Positions 52,236-59,638 of a DNA stretch of 64,000 nucleotides are shown in pieces. Under the pieces are notes generated by a model. The model was given only the letters and a program-made list of their open reading frames with translations. It had not been told where the DNA came from and did not search any database. Origin of the DNA: Fibrobacter sp. UWB5 (GTDB lineage Bacteria > Fibrobacterota > Fibrobacteria > Fibrobacterales > Fibrobacteraceae); contig NZ_MWQH01000001.1 of assembly GCF_002210295.1 (NCBI RefSeq), forward strand, positions 62,001 through 126,000, read 5' to 3'. The position numbers and the translations under genes were made by a program. Position 1 is the first letter of the stretch. Every line of letters begins with the position of its first letter.

Positions 52236-53112
52236 GTTTTTGTTTTTCGTAGCTGTTGCGATGGCTGCGGTTTGGGTTGGATGCTCTGATTCCGATTCCA
52301 AGGATATTGCGGGCGCAACGACAGAGCAGAACGGGATTGCCTTGAATTCGTCGAGCTCTGCAGAGTTGTCTAGTTCGTCAGATCTTTCAATCTCTTCTGC
52401 AGTGTTGGCCGGAGACACCTTGAAGGAACTTTCGTCTTCTAGTTCTTTTGAATCTGTGCTGCCGGAAGATACGACTTGCTGCAAACAAGACGATACCTTG
52501 TCTGGCTTTGATCCGAAGCATTTGCGCGACAGCGTGCTTGCAAGATTCGAGGCCGGCGCGGGAACTCCTGGCTACGGACAAAGTCATGATTCCTCCGTGG
52601 TTGATCCCATGCCGGCCACATCGTCGTCACGGACGGAATATATATTCAAAACGGAACAGGAAGTGTTCTATGAAGCAGCCGATTGTTATGTGAGCATTTT
52701 TGAACAAGAATCGGGTGTTAGAATTATTTATAGCGGTAAGGAATTGAAGGGTAGTTTTGCAAGAATTTCGTTGTACTATCCAGAAGACGGCGTGTTGCTG
52801 CGCTTGGTAAACAACTCTTATTGGGGCGGCGCCTGCGAAGAGGATTTGGTCGCTTTCAAGAGCGAATGCGAAAATGAACTGGGCATTTTTAGGGACTACA
52901 AAAATGGCGTAGGCTGCACCCAAAATGGAAAGATGGAAGCCGCATGCGCTACACTTGCCGATGCGGGATCTCCGCGGGCAATGCTCCAGAGGGAGGCGAA
53001 TCTTTACAAGCGGATTTGTGATTCAAACCCAACTCCGGCGGCACGCGAATGTAGTGTCTATTGCCGGATAGAAAACAATGTGAGCGTTTGCGATACAACT
53101 TGTAGCGAATAG
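52228..53112 (+). CDS. Ser/Cys-rich lipoprotein paired with TIGR02147 protein
   Basis: This 294-residue lipoprotein has the signal MNKFLFFVAVAMAAVWVGC, followed by a Ser-rich spacer (about 38-75). A globular Cys-containing region follows from about 80 to the end (TTCCKQDDTLSGF, FYEAADCYVSIFEQE, CEEDLVAFKSECENE, ECSVYCRIENN, CDTTCSE). The ATG at 52228 is 7 nt after AAGGAG and is preferred over 52222, which is 1 nt from it. It shows no clear resemblance to the other paired lipoprotein. Function unknown. Confidence 0.8.
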   Translation: MNKFLFFVAVAMAAVWVGCSDSDSKDIAGATTEQNGIALNSSSSAELSSSSDLSISSAVLAGDTLKELSSSSSFESVLPEDTTCCKQDDTLSGFDPKHLRDSVLARFEAGAGTPGYGQSHDSSVVDPMPATSSSRTEYIFKTEQEVFYEAADCYVSIFEQESGVRIIYSGKELKGSFARISLYYPEDGVLLRLVNNSYWGGACEEDLVAFKSECENELGIFRDYKNGVGCTQNGKMEAACATLADAGSPRAMLQREANLYKRICDSNPTPAARECSVYCRIENNVSVCDTTCSE

Positions 53113-53199
53113 CCGGATAAAAGTTGCATTTTTGCATGTTGACGCTCACACGGATTCCGCGAGGGCGTTCATGTATCGGTCTGAATTTATATTAATAAC

Positions 53200-53205
53200 T
53201 ATATT
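53200..53205 (+). promoter_or_regulatory. -10-like box 6 nt before the GT-C gene start
   Basis: TATATT, then TCCTCT (6 nt), then ATG at 53212. Confidence 0.5.
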
Positions 53206-53211
53206 TCCTCT

Positions 53212-54945
53212 ATGCGTATTTTTTCGAAGCTTAAGGTCCATTTTTCTAGGGATTCTTTTGCCCTTTGGGGGCTACTGGTCATTCTGCTCAATTTCGTGAT
53301 GCTGCACGGAATCGGGTTTGCATCGGATTTGACGTTCTGGCGCCATTGGGTAACGGACTTGCAGCAGGGGGTCGGGAACTTTACCGGCAACTACCCGCCG
53401 CTTTATGTGTTGTGGCTTCGCGTGGTCGGCTGGATTTACCAGGTGACCGGCCTCAACATGGATTTGGAATATGAACTCAAGCAGTTCTGCCTTTTCCCGG
53501 TGATTTTGGCCCACATTTCGCTTGCTCATTTTGTGTGGTTGCGCATTCATAAAAAGAGCTGGCTTCCCGAAGTAAAAACCGTCGTGATGCTCCTAGTGGT
53601 GGCAAACCCGGCATTTTACCTGGATGGCCCCATTTGGGGACAAGTCGACATATTGCCGGTGACGTTCTGCGTGTGGGGCCTTTGGTATGCCAGCAAGCCT
53701 AAAACTTATGGCTTGGGCATGGCCCTGTTCATGCTTGGACTTTTGACGAAGTTCCAGATGATTATGTTCTTGCCGGTGTTCGGTGCGCTTTCTCTGCGTT
53801 ACCGCAAGGTGATGTGGAAAGGTCTCCTCTCGATGGCGGGCGTGTTCTTGCTGGTGTTCTTGCCGTTTATTATCGCGGGAAACTTTAGCAAGGAATTTGC
53901 CCAGGCTTACCTGAGTACGATCGACGAATATCCTTATGCATCGATGAATGCGGGTAACTTGTGGATGGTATTCTCGGGGAACATGACGCCGCAATCGAGA
54001 CCGATTTTTGAATGGGCTCCGGCATTCATGAACCCGGGCCTGCTTGGAAAGATTTTCTTTGTGCTTGTCTCGGTCGCAATCATGGCGCTGACCTTCTTTA
54101 AGCGCTTGCCGGTGTCGCGTATAATGACCTTGGCCGCCTTGAATGCGTTTGCCTTCTTTATGATTTTGCCCTGCATGCATGAGCGCTACGTGCTTGCGGC
54201 AGCTGTTGTTGCCATTGCGGGCGTTGCTTGCAAGGATCGCCCCGTTGTGATTTGGGCGGTGCTCCTTTCGATGGTCGCTTTCTTGAACATTTCGATGATG
54301 ACGTCGGTTCGCGGAAGCGCTCTCTGGTTCTGGATTGCGATGGCGGGCATTGTGGTGATGTTTGCGTACATGGTGCATACCTTTGCCCCGGCGGTACTTG
54401 ACAAGGCCTTGCTGGTATGTAACAAGGTGAAATTGCCCGCGCTTGTGCCGTATGCGCTGTTTGCCTTGATTTATTTGGTGGATGTGGGTGGTAGCTATTT
54501 GCAGCAGGCAAGGACTGCTTACCACCTTAAGAAGGGCGAAAGCTTTGTTTATGACTTGAAATTGCTGCACCAGTCTCAGGGCTACGGCAATACCAATATC
54601 GGTAAGACGGTCGACAACAATCCGCTGCATTTGAAGGGTGTTCTTTACCTGAACGGAATCGGGTCGCACGCGCCGTCGAAACATGTTTATGCACTTCCGG
54701 AAAATGCTTCTCGCTTTACCGTGATTTGCGGTGTTGACGACGAATCGGGCAATGGCGTGGTAGAATTTATCATCAAGCTCGACAATAAGGAAATTTGGCG
54801 TAGTGGACGCATGGAAGGCCGCCAGACGGCGACGGCCGATTTGGATATTCGCGGTGGTAAAAAAATTTCTCTTGAAACCGATGAACTGGGCTCCAAGAAT
54901 TTTGACCATGTCGACTGGGTAAATCCGGTGATATATACGGAATAA
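53212..54945 (+). CDS. GT-C membrane glycosyltransferase fused to an NPCBM domain
   Basis: This 577-residue protein has ~10-11 membrane spans (about 18-450). The membrane part resembles GT-C mannosyl/glucosyltransferases that use lipid-linked sugars. The catalytic Asp is probably in GIGFASDLTFWRHW, and other family features are GNYPPLYVLWLRVVGW, NPAFYLDGPIWGQVD and PCMHERYVL. Residues about 478-575 form an NPCBM domain (NGIGSHAPSKHVYALP, VICGVDDES, FIIKLDNKEIWRSG, FDHVDWVNP). NPCBM modules normally sit on glycoside hydrolases. There is no Shine-Dalgarno site, and TATATT ends 6 nt before the ATG. A role in glycan transfer across the inner membrane is inferred. Confidence 0.85.
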   Translation: MRIFSKLKVHFSRDSFALWGLLVILLNFVMLHGIGFASDLTFWRHWVTDLQQGVGNFTGNYPPLYVLWLRVVGWIYQVTGLNMDLEYELKQFCLFPVILAHISLAHFVWLRIHKKSWLPEVKTVVMLLVVANPAFYLDGPIWGQVDILPVTFCVWGLWYASKPKTYGLGMALFMLGLLTKFQMIMFLPVFGALSLRYRKVMWKGLLSMAGVFLLVFLPFIIAGNFSKEFAQAYLSTIDEYPYASMNAGNLWMVFSGNMTPQSRPIFEWAPAFMNPGLLGKIFFVLVSVAIMALTFFKRLPVSRIMTLAALNAFAFFMILPCMHERYVLAAAVVAIAGVACKDRPVVIWAVLLSMVAFLNISMMTSVRGSALWFWIAMAGIVVMFAYMVHTFAPAVLDKALLVCNKVKLPALVPYALFALIYLVDVGGSYLQQARTAYHLKKGESFVYDLKLLHQSQGYGNTNIGKTVDNNPLHLKGVLYLNGIGSHAPSKHVYALPENASRFTVICGVDDESGNGVVEFIIKLDNKEIWRSGRMEGRQTATADLDIRGGKKISLETDELGSKNFDHVDWVNPVIYTE

Positions 54946-54974
54946 TAAAGGCGCCTTGAACCCTACCGATTGTA

Positions 54975-55001
54975 ATGTCTGGTCATTGGTCAGGCATTTT
55001 T
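54975..55001 (+). terminator. Terminator after the GT-C gene
   Basis: ATGTCTG (54975-54981) pairs with CAGGCAT (54991-54997), with one G-U pair, then TTTT. Confidence 0.65.
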
Positions 55002-55036
55002 GTATATTCTAGCTAACTCAATGTGAAGGCTTGAAA

Positions 55037-55774
55037 ATGCGATTGTTTGTGATATTGTTGTGCATGCTGTCGGCGGCCCTGTGGGCACGCCCCATTAATG
55101 ACGGCAATAAATTGTTTAAGAACGGCGACTATGCCGGTGCGCTCGAAAAGTACATGAAGGCCCGTGAAGCGGAGCCTGCAAACCCGCTTTTGTTCTACAA
55201 TATCGGAACTTGCCAGTACAAGCTCGGCAACTATGACGAAGCCAAGAAAGAGCTTGAGAGCGCCGTGCGCATGCCGGATAAAAAGATGGCGGCGAAGGCA
55301 GCCTACAACTTGGCGAATACGCATTTCCGTATTGGCGAAAAAGCCGCCGAAGGCAGTGAACGCATTGCCGCGTGGCGCGAATCGGTCGCTTACTTGAAGA
55401 AGGCGATTGACCTAGACAATAGTTTCGAAAATGCGAAGAAGAACGTGGAAATCGTTCAGCGCAAACTGAAGGAAGAACTTGACAAGCAAAAGCAAAATCA
55501 GGATCAGAACCAGGACCAGAATAACGACCAGAAGCAGCCGCCTTTAAGCGACAAGGCCAAGGAAGTTCTGGCCCGAGCCTTGCAGCTTTGCAAAGACGGC
55601 AAGTACGCCGAAGCAAAGGAAATGCTTGAGAACCTGATTGCCGAAGACGAAACGGCAGGCCAGCTCAGCGGACATGTGCAGCGCATTGACGACGTCATTG
55701 AAATTAAGGCCGGTCGCAAGCCCAAGGCAAAGATTGACGCCAGCAACACCGATAACGACTTGGAGGTAATCTAA
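55037..55774 (+). CDS. TPR protein, BatC/BatE-like
   Basis: This 245-residue exported TPR protein has a signal peptide (1-17, ending ALWA). Repeats follow (NKLFKNGDYAGALEKYMKAREAEP, YNIGTCQYKLGNYDEAKKELESA, AYNLANTHFRIG, YLKKAIDLDNSFENAKKNVEIV), the layout of the Bat aerotolerance TPR proteins. A Gln/Asn/Asp spacer (KQNQDQNQDQNNDQKQ) separates them from a final repeat. The start at 55037 is preferred over a TTG at 55031; TATATT lies at 55003-55008. The next gene starts in the stop codon. The remaining Bat genes (MoxR ATPase, von Willebrand-type) are not in this window. Confidence 0.75.
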   Translation: MRLFVILLCMLSAALWARPINDGNKLFKNGDYAGALEKYMKAREAEPANPLLFYNIGTCQYKLGNYDEAKKELESAVRMPDKKMAAKAAYNLANTHFRIGEKAAEGSERIAAWRESVAYLKKAIDLDNSFENAKKNVEIVQRKLKEELDKQKQNQDQNQDQNNDQKQPPLSDKAKEVLARALQLCKDGKYAEAKEMLENLIAEDETAGQLSGHVQRIDDVIEIKAGRKPKAKIDASNTDNDLEVI

Positions 55775-56436
55775 TGAAAAAGATTATGTCTATAGTCGCG
55801 GTCTTGTTCCTTGCGGTGGCTGCATTTGCGGCGCCGAAGTCTGCTAGCGCTTATTACAGCGATGCGGCTTTCCAGTACATCGAAAACCGCTTGCCCTCGG
55901 CAGAAATTACTTGTAACGAAGGTCTGCAATATTATCCGAACGACCAGAAACTGCAAATGCTCTTGGATCGTATTCACGAGGCCAAGGACGAGCAGAAGAA
56001 CGAAAACAAGAAGAACGACAAGAATCAGGATAATAACCAGGATCAGAACCAAGACCAAAACAAGGACCAGAATCAGGATCAAAATCAGGACCAGCAAAAC
56101 CAAGATCAGAACAAGGATCAGCAAGATCAAGATAAGGACCAGCAGAATCAGGACCAGAATCAAGATCAAAATGGTGAAAATGGTCAGTCCAGCGATTCAA
56201 AGGCCGAAAGCTCTGACAGCAACGAAGGCGGTGCAGGCCAACAGCCAGAGCAGCAGCCTGAAGGTGAATCTAGCGACAGCAATGGCGGCGAAGAACCGCA
56301 GGAACAGCCGGTGCAGATGGGTGAAATGAGCCCTGAAGACGCTGCCCAGCTCCTCAAAGATTTCGACGAGCAGAATGGCGAACGCAAACCTTGGAAACCT
56401 ATCCGCGGCCAAGCCAGACCTTTAAAAGACTGGTAA
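55774..56436 (+). CDS. Exported protein with NQDQ low-complexity repeats
   Basis: The 220 residues have a signal peptide (1-19, ending AAFAA). A short N-terminal helical region (about 20-70, YYSDAAFQYIENRLPSAEITCNEG) resembles one TPR unit. Residues about 78-133 are repeats such as NQDQNQDQNK, and a Ser/Asp/Glu/Gly stretch follows. A conserved-looking end (MSPEDAAQLLKDFDEQNG, KPWKPIRG) matches the ends of some Bat-like proteins. GGAGG precedes the ATG, which shares one base with the preceding stop. The low-complexity part probably acts as a flexible spacer. Confidence 0.7.
   Translation: MKKIMSIVAVLFLAVAAFAAPKSASAYYSDAAFQYIENRLPSAEITCNEGLQYYPNDQKLQMLLDRIHEAKDEQKNENKKNDKNQDNNQDQNQDQNKDQNQDQNQDQQNQDQNKDQQDQDKDQQNQDQNQDQNGENGQSSDSKAESSDSNEGGAGQQPEQQPEGESSDSNGGEEPQEQPVQMGEMSPEDAAQLLKDFDEQNGERKPWKPIRGQARPLKDW
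56020..56172 (+). repeat. Asn/Gln/Asp-coding low-complexity repeat
   Basis: Imperfect 6-12 bp units of AAYCARGAYCAR type code for NQDQ and KDQQ runs. The array is purine-rich and repetitive, prone to slippage. Confidence 0.75.
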
Positions 56437-56466
56437 GCCGAGTAGTCTTTTTCTCCATAAATAATA

Positions 56467-56472
56467 TATATT
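56467..56472 (+). promoter_or_regulatory. -10-like box 7 nt before the expansin gene start
   Basis: TATATT, then CAAGGGT (7 nt), then ATG. AAGGG is only 2 nt from the start codon, too near for a normal ribosome-binding site. Confidence 0.45.
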
Positions 56473-56479
56473 CAAGGGT

Positions 56480-57556
56480 ATGAGAAATCTTGCCCTTGTT
56501 TTTTGTTTTAGCGCCCTGGTGGGTGCAGGCATTGTCGCTTGCGGTGACGATTCTTCGTCGGCAAATGCCGCCGATACGCCTTCAAGCGAAAGCTCGCTCT
56601 TGTCTAGTTCTTCGGCGGATAATTCTGCCGGAGCAAAGTCTTCGAGCTCGGAGAAAACGTCTTCGGAATCAAAGCCTTCTTCGTCTAGTACAGAACCGGG
56701 TTCTTCGGAGGATGTCGCGAAATCTTCTGAATCGGCTCCGGAGTCTTCTTCATCCGTTGTGTTGGAGGTTTCTTCGTCGAGTGTGGCGCCGGCTTCTTCT
56801 GATTCTGCTCCTGCATCGTCTGACGATGGCAAGTGTACGAATTGCGATAGCTTTACTGCGGCAGACCCCGAACTCACCGAAAATGGCGGCAAGGGTTCCG
56901 TGACCACCTACGGAAGCATTACGGCGAAAGAAACGAGCTTGGGTGGCGCTTGCAATTACGGCCAGACCAACATTCAATACTATGCGGCAATCCATGTGAA
57001 TGTTTCTCCGGGCGATGAAAAGGGCCCGTGGAATGGCGGCGCCGCTTGCGGCGGTTGCGTACATGTGAAGGCGAGAACGCCGGACGGTTGGAAAGAAGTC
57101 ACGGTGCGCATTACCGACCGTTGCCCCGATGCGAACTGCGGCGTGGACTTGGGCGGCGCTCCTGCTAGCGATATCATGGGAATTCAAGTGGGCCGTTACT
57201 CCGGCGAATGGGAATTCGTGAGCTGCGAAGGCGTCGAAGGCGTATGGGGCGATTCCACCTCGATTTGGGTCAAGGAAGGCGCCAGCGAATTCTGGAGCAT
57301 CATCCAGGTACGCAACCCCAAAGACATGGTCAAGTCCATCTCGATTTACGGCGTTGACACTCGTGATGCCCATGAGCTTGAAATGGTCGTGGGCACTGAA
57401 AACTTTTGGACTGTTCCGAAAGCAGTGCTGCAGACCGACAACCGCTATCGTGTGGTGGTCAAGTACCGCACCGGAACCGATGACGAATGGAAAATTAAAG
57501 GCTCCGAACTTGCGGAGCCTGAAGCGAATCTGTATTTGTACGAACACCGCGATTAA
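56480..57556 (+). CDS. Bacterial expansin-like lipoprotein
   Basis: Expansins loosen plant cell walls without hydrolysis by binding cellulose and slipping fibrils. The 358 residues have a lipoprotein signal (SALVGAGIVAC, Cys21), then a ~90-residue Ser-rich linker (SSSSEKTSSESKPSSSSTE). D1, a six-stranded double-psi beta-barrel (about 130-235), follows; it includes GSITAKETSLGGACNYG, VTVRITDRCPDANCGVDLGG and DIMGIQVGRYSGEWE. D2, a CBM63-like domain (about 245-350), includes KEGASEFWSIIQVRNPKDMVKS, close to the D2 cellulose face of B. subtilis EXLX1. The conserved Asp is in ITDRCP. Linked to the outer surface by lipid, it would act at the cell-cellulose contact. It is convergent with the DUF1353 gene, with stops overlapping by 4 bp. 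Confidence 0.88.
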   Translation: MRNLALVFCFSALVGAGIVACGDDSSSANAADTPSSESSLLSSSSADNSAGAKSSSSEKTSSESKPSSSSTEPGSSEDVAKSSESAPESSSSVVLEVSSSSVAPASSDSAPASSDDGKCTNCDSFTAADPELTENGGKGSVTTYGSITAKETSLGGACNYGQTNIQYYAAIHVNVSPGDEKGPWNGGAACGGCVHVKARTPDGWKEVTVRITDRCPDANCGVDLGGAPASDIMGIQVGRYSGEWEFVSCEGVEGVWGDSTSIWVKEGASEFWSIIQVRNPKDMVKSISIYGVDTRDAHELEMVVGTENFWTVPKAVLQTDNRYRVVVKYRTGTDDEWKIKGSELAEPEANLYLYEHRD

Positions 57557-58107
57557 CGGTATTCGAGTTTAGCGACAAACAGGTGCTTGCAATTGTTGTA
57601 GTCGTCGCCCCAATGGCTTGTTGAGCCTGCAAAGACTTTGATTCCGAGGTCGGCGGCGCCTGCGACCACGCGGTCCATGCCGGAGATTCTCCAGATACCG
57701 CGGAGAATATCGTCGCATTCTTCACGAGTGAGGTCTGCGCCGGTGATGGTGCCCTTGTACATGTAAAGACCGTCGTGAATAAACGGTGCGGAGTTGTAGA
57801 CGTCGTTGCCCTTCTTGATATCGGGGACGATCCATTGTGCGAATTTCGGGGCGGATGCGCCGTCGGTCATGAAACCCTTCTTGAAAAGGCATGTCAGCAA
57901 GAAATCGCGGGTTTTACCGTCGGCCTTGGTGTAGCGGGAACCCTTGACGTATACATAGCGGTCAAGCTTGAAGAAATACATTTTGCCGTTGCCTTCGAAG
58001 ACGAGCGGGAAATCGATGGTCACATCGTCCACGGTAATGGAATTGCGGTCTTTTTGCAGGTATTTACGGCTCTGCAGCTTGTCGATATACTTTTTTAAGA
58101 TGGACAT
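57553..58107 (-). CDS. DUF1353 protein
   Basis: The 184 residues have no signal peptide. They match the DUF1353 pattern: KGFMTDGASAPKFAQWIVP, then APFIHDGLYMYKG and an Asp/Glu pair in ECDDIL, plus the C-terminal GIKVFAGSTSHWG. DUF1353 is of unknown function and is common in phage-derived clusters, but no other phage gene is near. The start MSILKKY at 58107 follows AAGGAG. It ends against the expansin gene and diverges from a GGDEF gene. Confidence 0.8.
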   Translation of the reverse strand: MSILKKYIDKLQSRKYLQKDRNSITVDDVTIDFPLVFEGNGKMYFFKLDRYVYVKGSRYTKADGKTRDFLLTCLFKKGFMTDGASAPKFAQWIVPDIKKGNDVYNSAPFIHDGLYMYKGTITGADLTREECDDILRGIWRISGMDRVVAGAADLGIKVFAGSTSHWGDDYNNCKHLFVAKLEYR

Positions 58108-58187
58108 AGACTCCTTTTGGGTGCATCGCAGATGATGCACTCACCTTAAAAGATAATATTTATGTAATTAATTTATTGATAATTGCG

Positions 58188-58204
58188 AGATTATTTGATA
58201 ATCT
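58188..58204. promoter_or_regulatory. AGATTAT-TTG-ATAATCT palindrome
   Basis: A perfect inverted repeat with 7-bp arms and a 3-nt spacer lies in the divergent region between the DUF1353 and GGDEF genes (58108-58257). It is AT-rich and a candidate operator. Confidence 0.5.
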
Positions 58205-58257
58205 TTTTAAATTATTTATGAAAAGAGTAAAAGAATGCCGTGGGAGGGCAAACTTGT

Positions 58258-59634
58258 ATGGATTTTGATCAGATTCTATCGCATTATAGGGCGAATGCCT
58301 GCGTAATGTCCGTAGACCTCTATCCGGATGGTTCTTACGGTAACATTCGCGTGGTGGCGGGGAACAAGGCTCATTGCGAAGAAATGGAATCAACTCAGGG
58401 GCACCCGTTTGTGCCGGGTTGTCCGTATGAGCTGTGTTTTCCGAAGAATCTGAATTTCGAGGACCATTGTTTCCGCTGCGTGCAGTCGGGCAAGCCTCTC
58501 CATGCTTACGTTGACCTGTACATGATGGGTCTTTGGCTGAACATGTTCTTGATGCCGCTGGACTCTGACCGCGAAAATGTCGGTTATTGCATTTACTGTT
58601 ACGATGTGGCGCCCAAGGCGGATTCTTCGGCCATGGCAGACCTTTCTGCAGAAACCGCCACGAATGTCCTCAAGGCCTGTATCAAACTGCGCGGCGCAGA
58701 AAATGTCAAGCAGACTTTTCAGGAAGTGGTCGAAGATATCCGTAAATCTTGCGGTTCCGACCATTGCTGCATTTTGCTCACCGATGCCGAAAATCGCGAG
58801 TGCTCGATTTTTGCGGAATCGATTCGCGATGACCTAAAAATAAAGCCGATGTCGCGGTATGTCGAAGGCTTTTACGCGATTGCAGAAACATGGCCCGAAA
58901 CACTTGCCGGCAGTACTTGCATTATCGCGAAAGACGAACGCGATATGGAAAAGCTTCGCTTGGCCAATCCGATTTGGGGCTCGATGCTTGACCTTTCCGG
59001 CGTAAAGACGATTGTACTTTTCCCGCTGCGCCATGGCGGCGAATTGCTCGGCTACTTGTGGGCAGTTAATTTTAATGTCAACGATACTCTGAAGATTAAG
59101 GAAGCGCTTGAAGTCACGACGTTCCTTATCGCGTCCGAGATTTCGAGCTACCTGCTCTTGAACAAGCTTCAAACGATGAGCACGATTGATTCGCTGACGG
59201 GCGTGAAAAATCGTAATGTGATGAACCATACTATCGATCAGATTGTGGCAGGACGCAAGCCGACGCCTGAAGCCGTTGTATTCGCTGACTTGAACGGTCT
59301 GAAGCGCACCAACGACGAACAGGGACACATCTCTGGCGATAAAGTGCTGTGCTCGGCGGCAGAAATTTTGCGGTACGTTTTCCCGGAAGTAGACGTGTAC
59401 CGTGCCGGTGGCGACGAATTCATGGTGCTTGCTTCAAACATTACGGAAGAGGAGTTGAACACCCGTGTTGCCAAAATCCGCACGATGGCAAAGCTGTCCG
59501 AAAATGTGCGGTTCTCCATTGGCACTTGTTATGGTGATCCCGATGTCCGTCGGGCAATGCATATTGCTGACGAGCGGATGTATGTCGATAAAAATTCTTT
59601 CTACGCCGAACACCCTGAATTAAAATACAGGTAA
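58258..59634 (+). CDS. Cytoplasmic GGDEF protein with Cys-cluster N-terminus
   Basis: This predicted diguanylate cyclase has 458 residues and no membrane span. The N-terminal domain (about 1-125) holds the pattern C55-x4-C60-x10-C71-x2-C74 (CPYELCF, HCFRC), consistent with a metal or iron-sulfur site. A GAF-like domain covers about 150-290 (QTFQEVVEDIRKSCGSDHCCILL, IVLFPLRHGGELLGYLWA). The GGDEF domain runs from about 300 to the end, with active site RAGGDEFMVL. No RxxD inhibition site is present. GGGAGGG is 9 nt before the ATG. The polymerase gene starts 4 nt after the stop. Confidence 0.9.
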   Translation: MDFDQILSHYRANACVMSVDLYPDGSYGNIRVVAGNKAHCEEMESTQGHPFVPGCPYELCFPKNLNFEDHCFRCVQSGKPLHAYVDLYMMGLWLNMFLMPLDSDRENVGYCIYCYDVAPKADSSAMADLSAETATNVLKACIKLRGAENVKQTFQEVVEDIRKSCGSDHCCILLTDAENRECSIFAESIRDDLKIKPMSRYVEGFYAIAETWPETLAGSTCIIAKDERDMEKLRLANPIWGSMLDLSGVKTIVLFPLRHGGELLGYLWAVNFNVNDTLKIKEALEVTTFLIASEISSYLLLNKLQTMSTIDSLTGVKNRNVMNHTIDQIVAGRKPTPEAVVFADLNGLKRTNDEQGHISGDKVLCSAAEILRYVFPEVDVYRAGGDEFMVLASNITEEELNTRVAKIRTMAKLSENVRFSIGTCYGDPDVRRAMHIADERMYVDKNSFYAEHPELKYR

Positions 59635-59638
59635 AATC

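Noticed and set aside
56020-56172. Repeat array of CRISPR or MITE type
   Set aside because: It is coding low-complexity sequence within the NQDQ protein and has no spacer structure.
56480-57556. Rare lipoprotein A (RlpA) instead of expansin
   Set aside because: RlpA proteins share the double-psi barrel but lack the CBM63-like C-terminal domain. The EFWSIIQVRNP stretch fits expansin D2.
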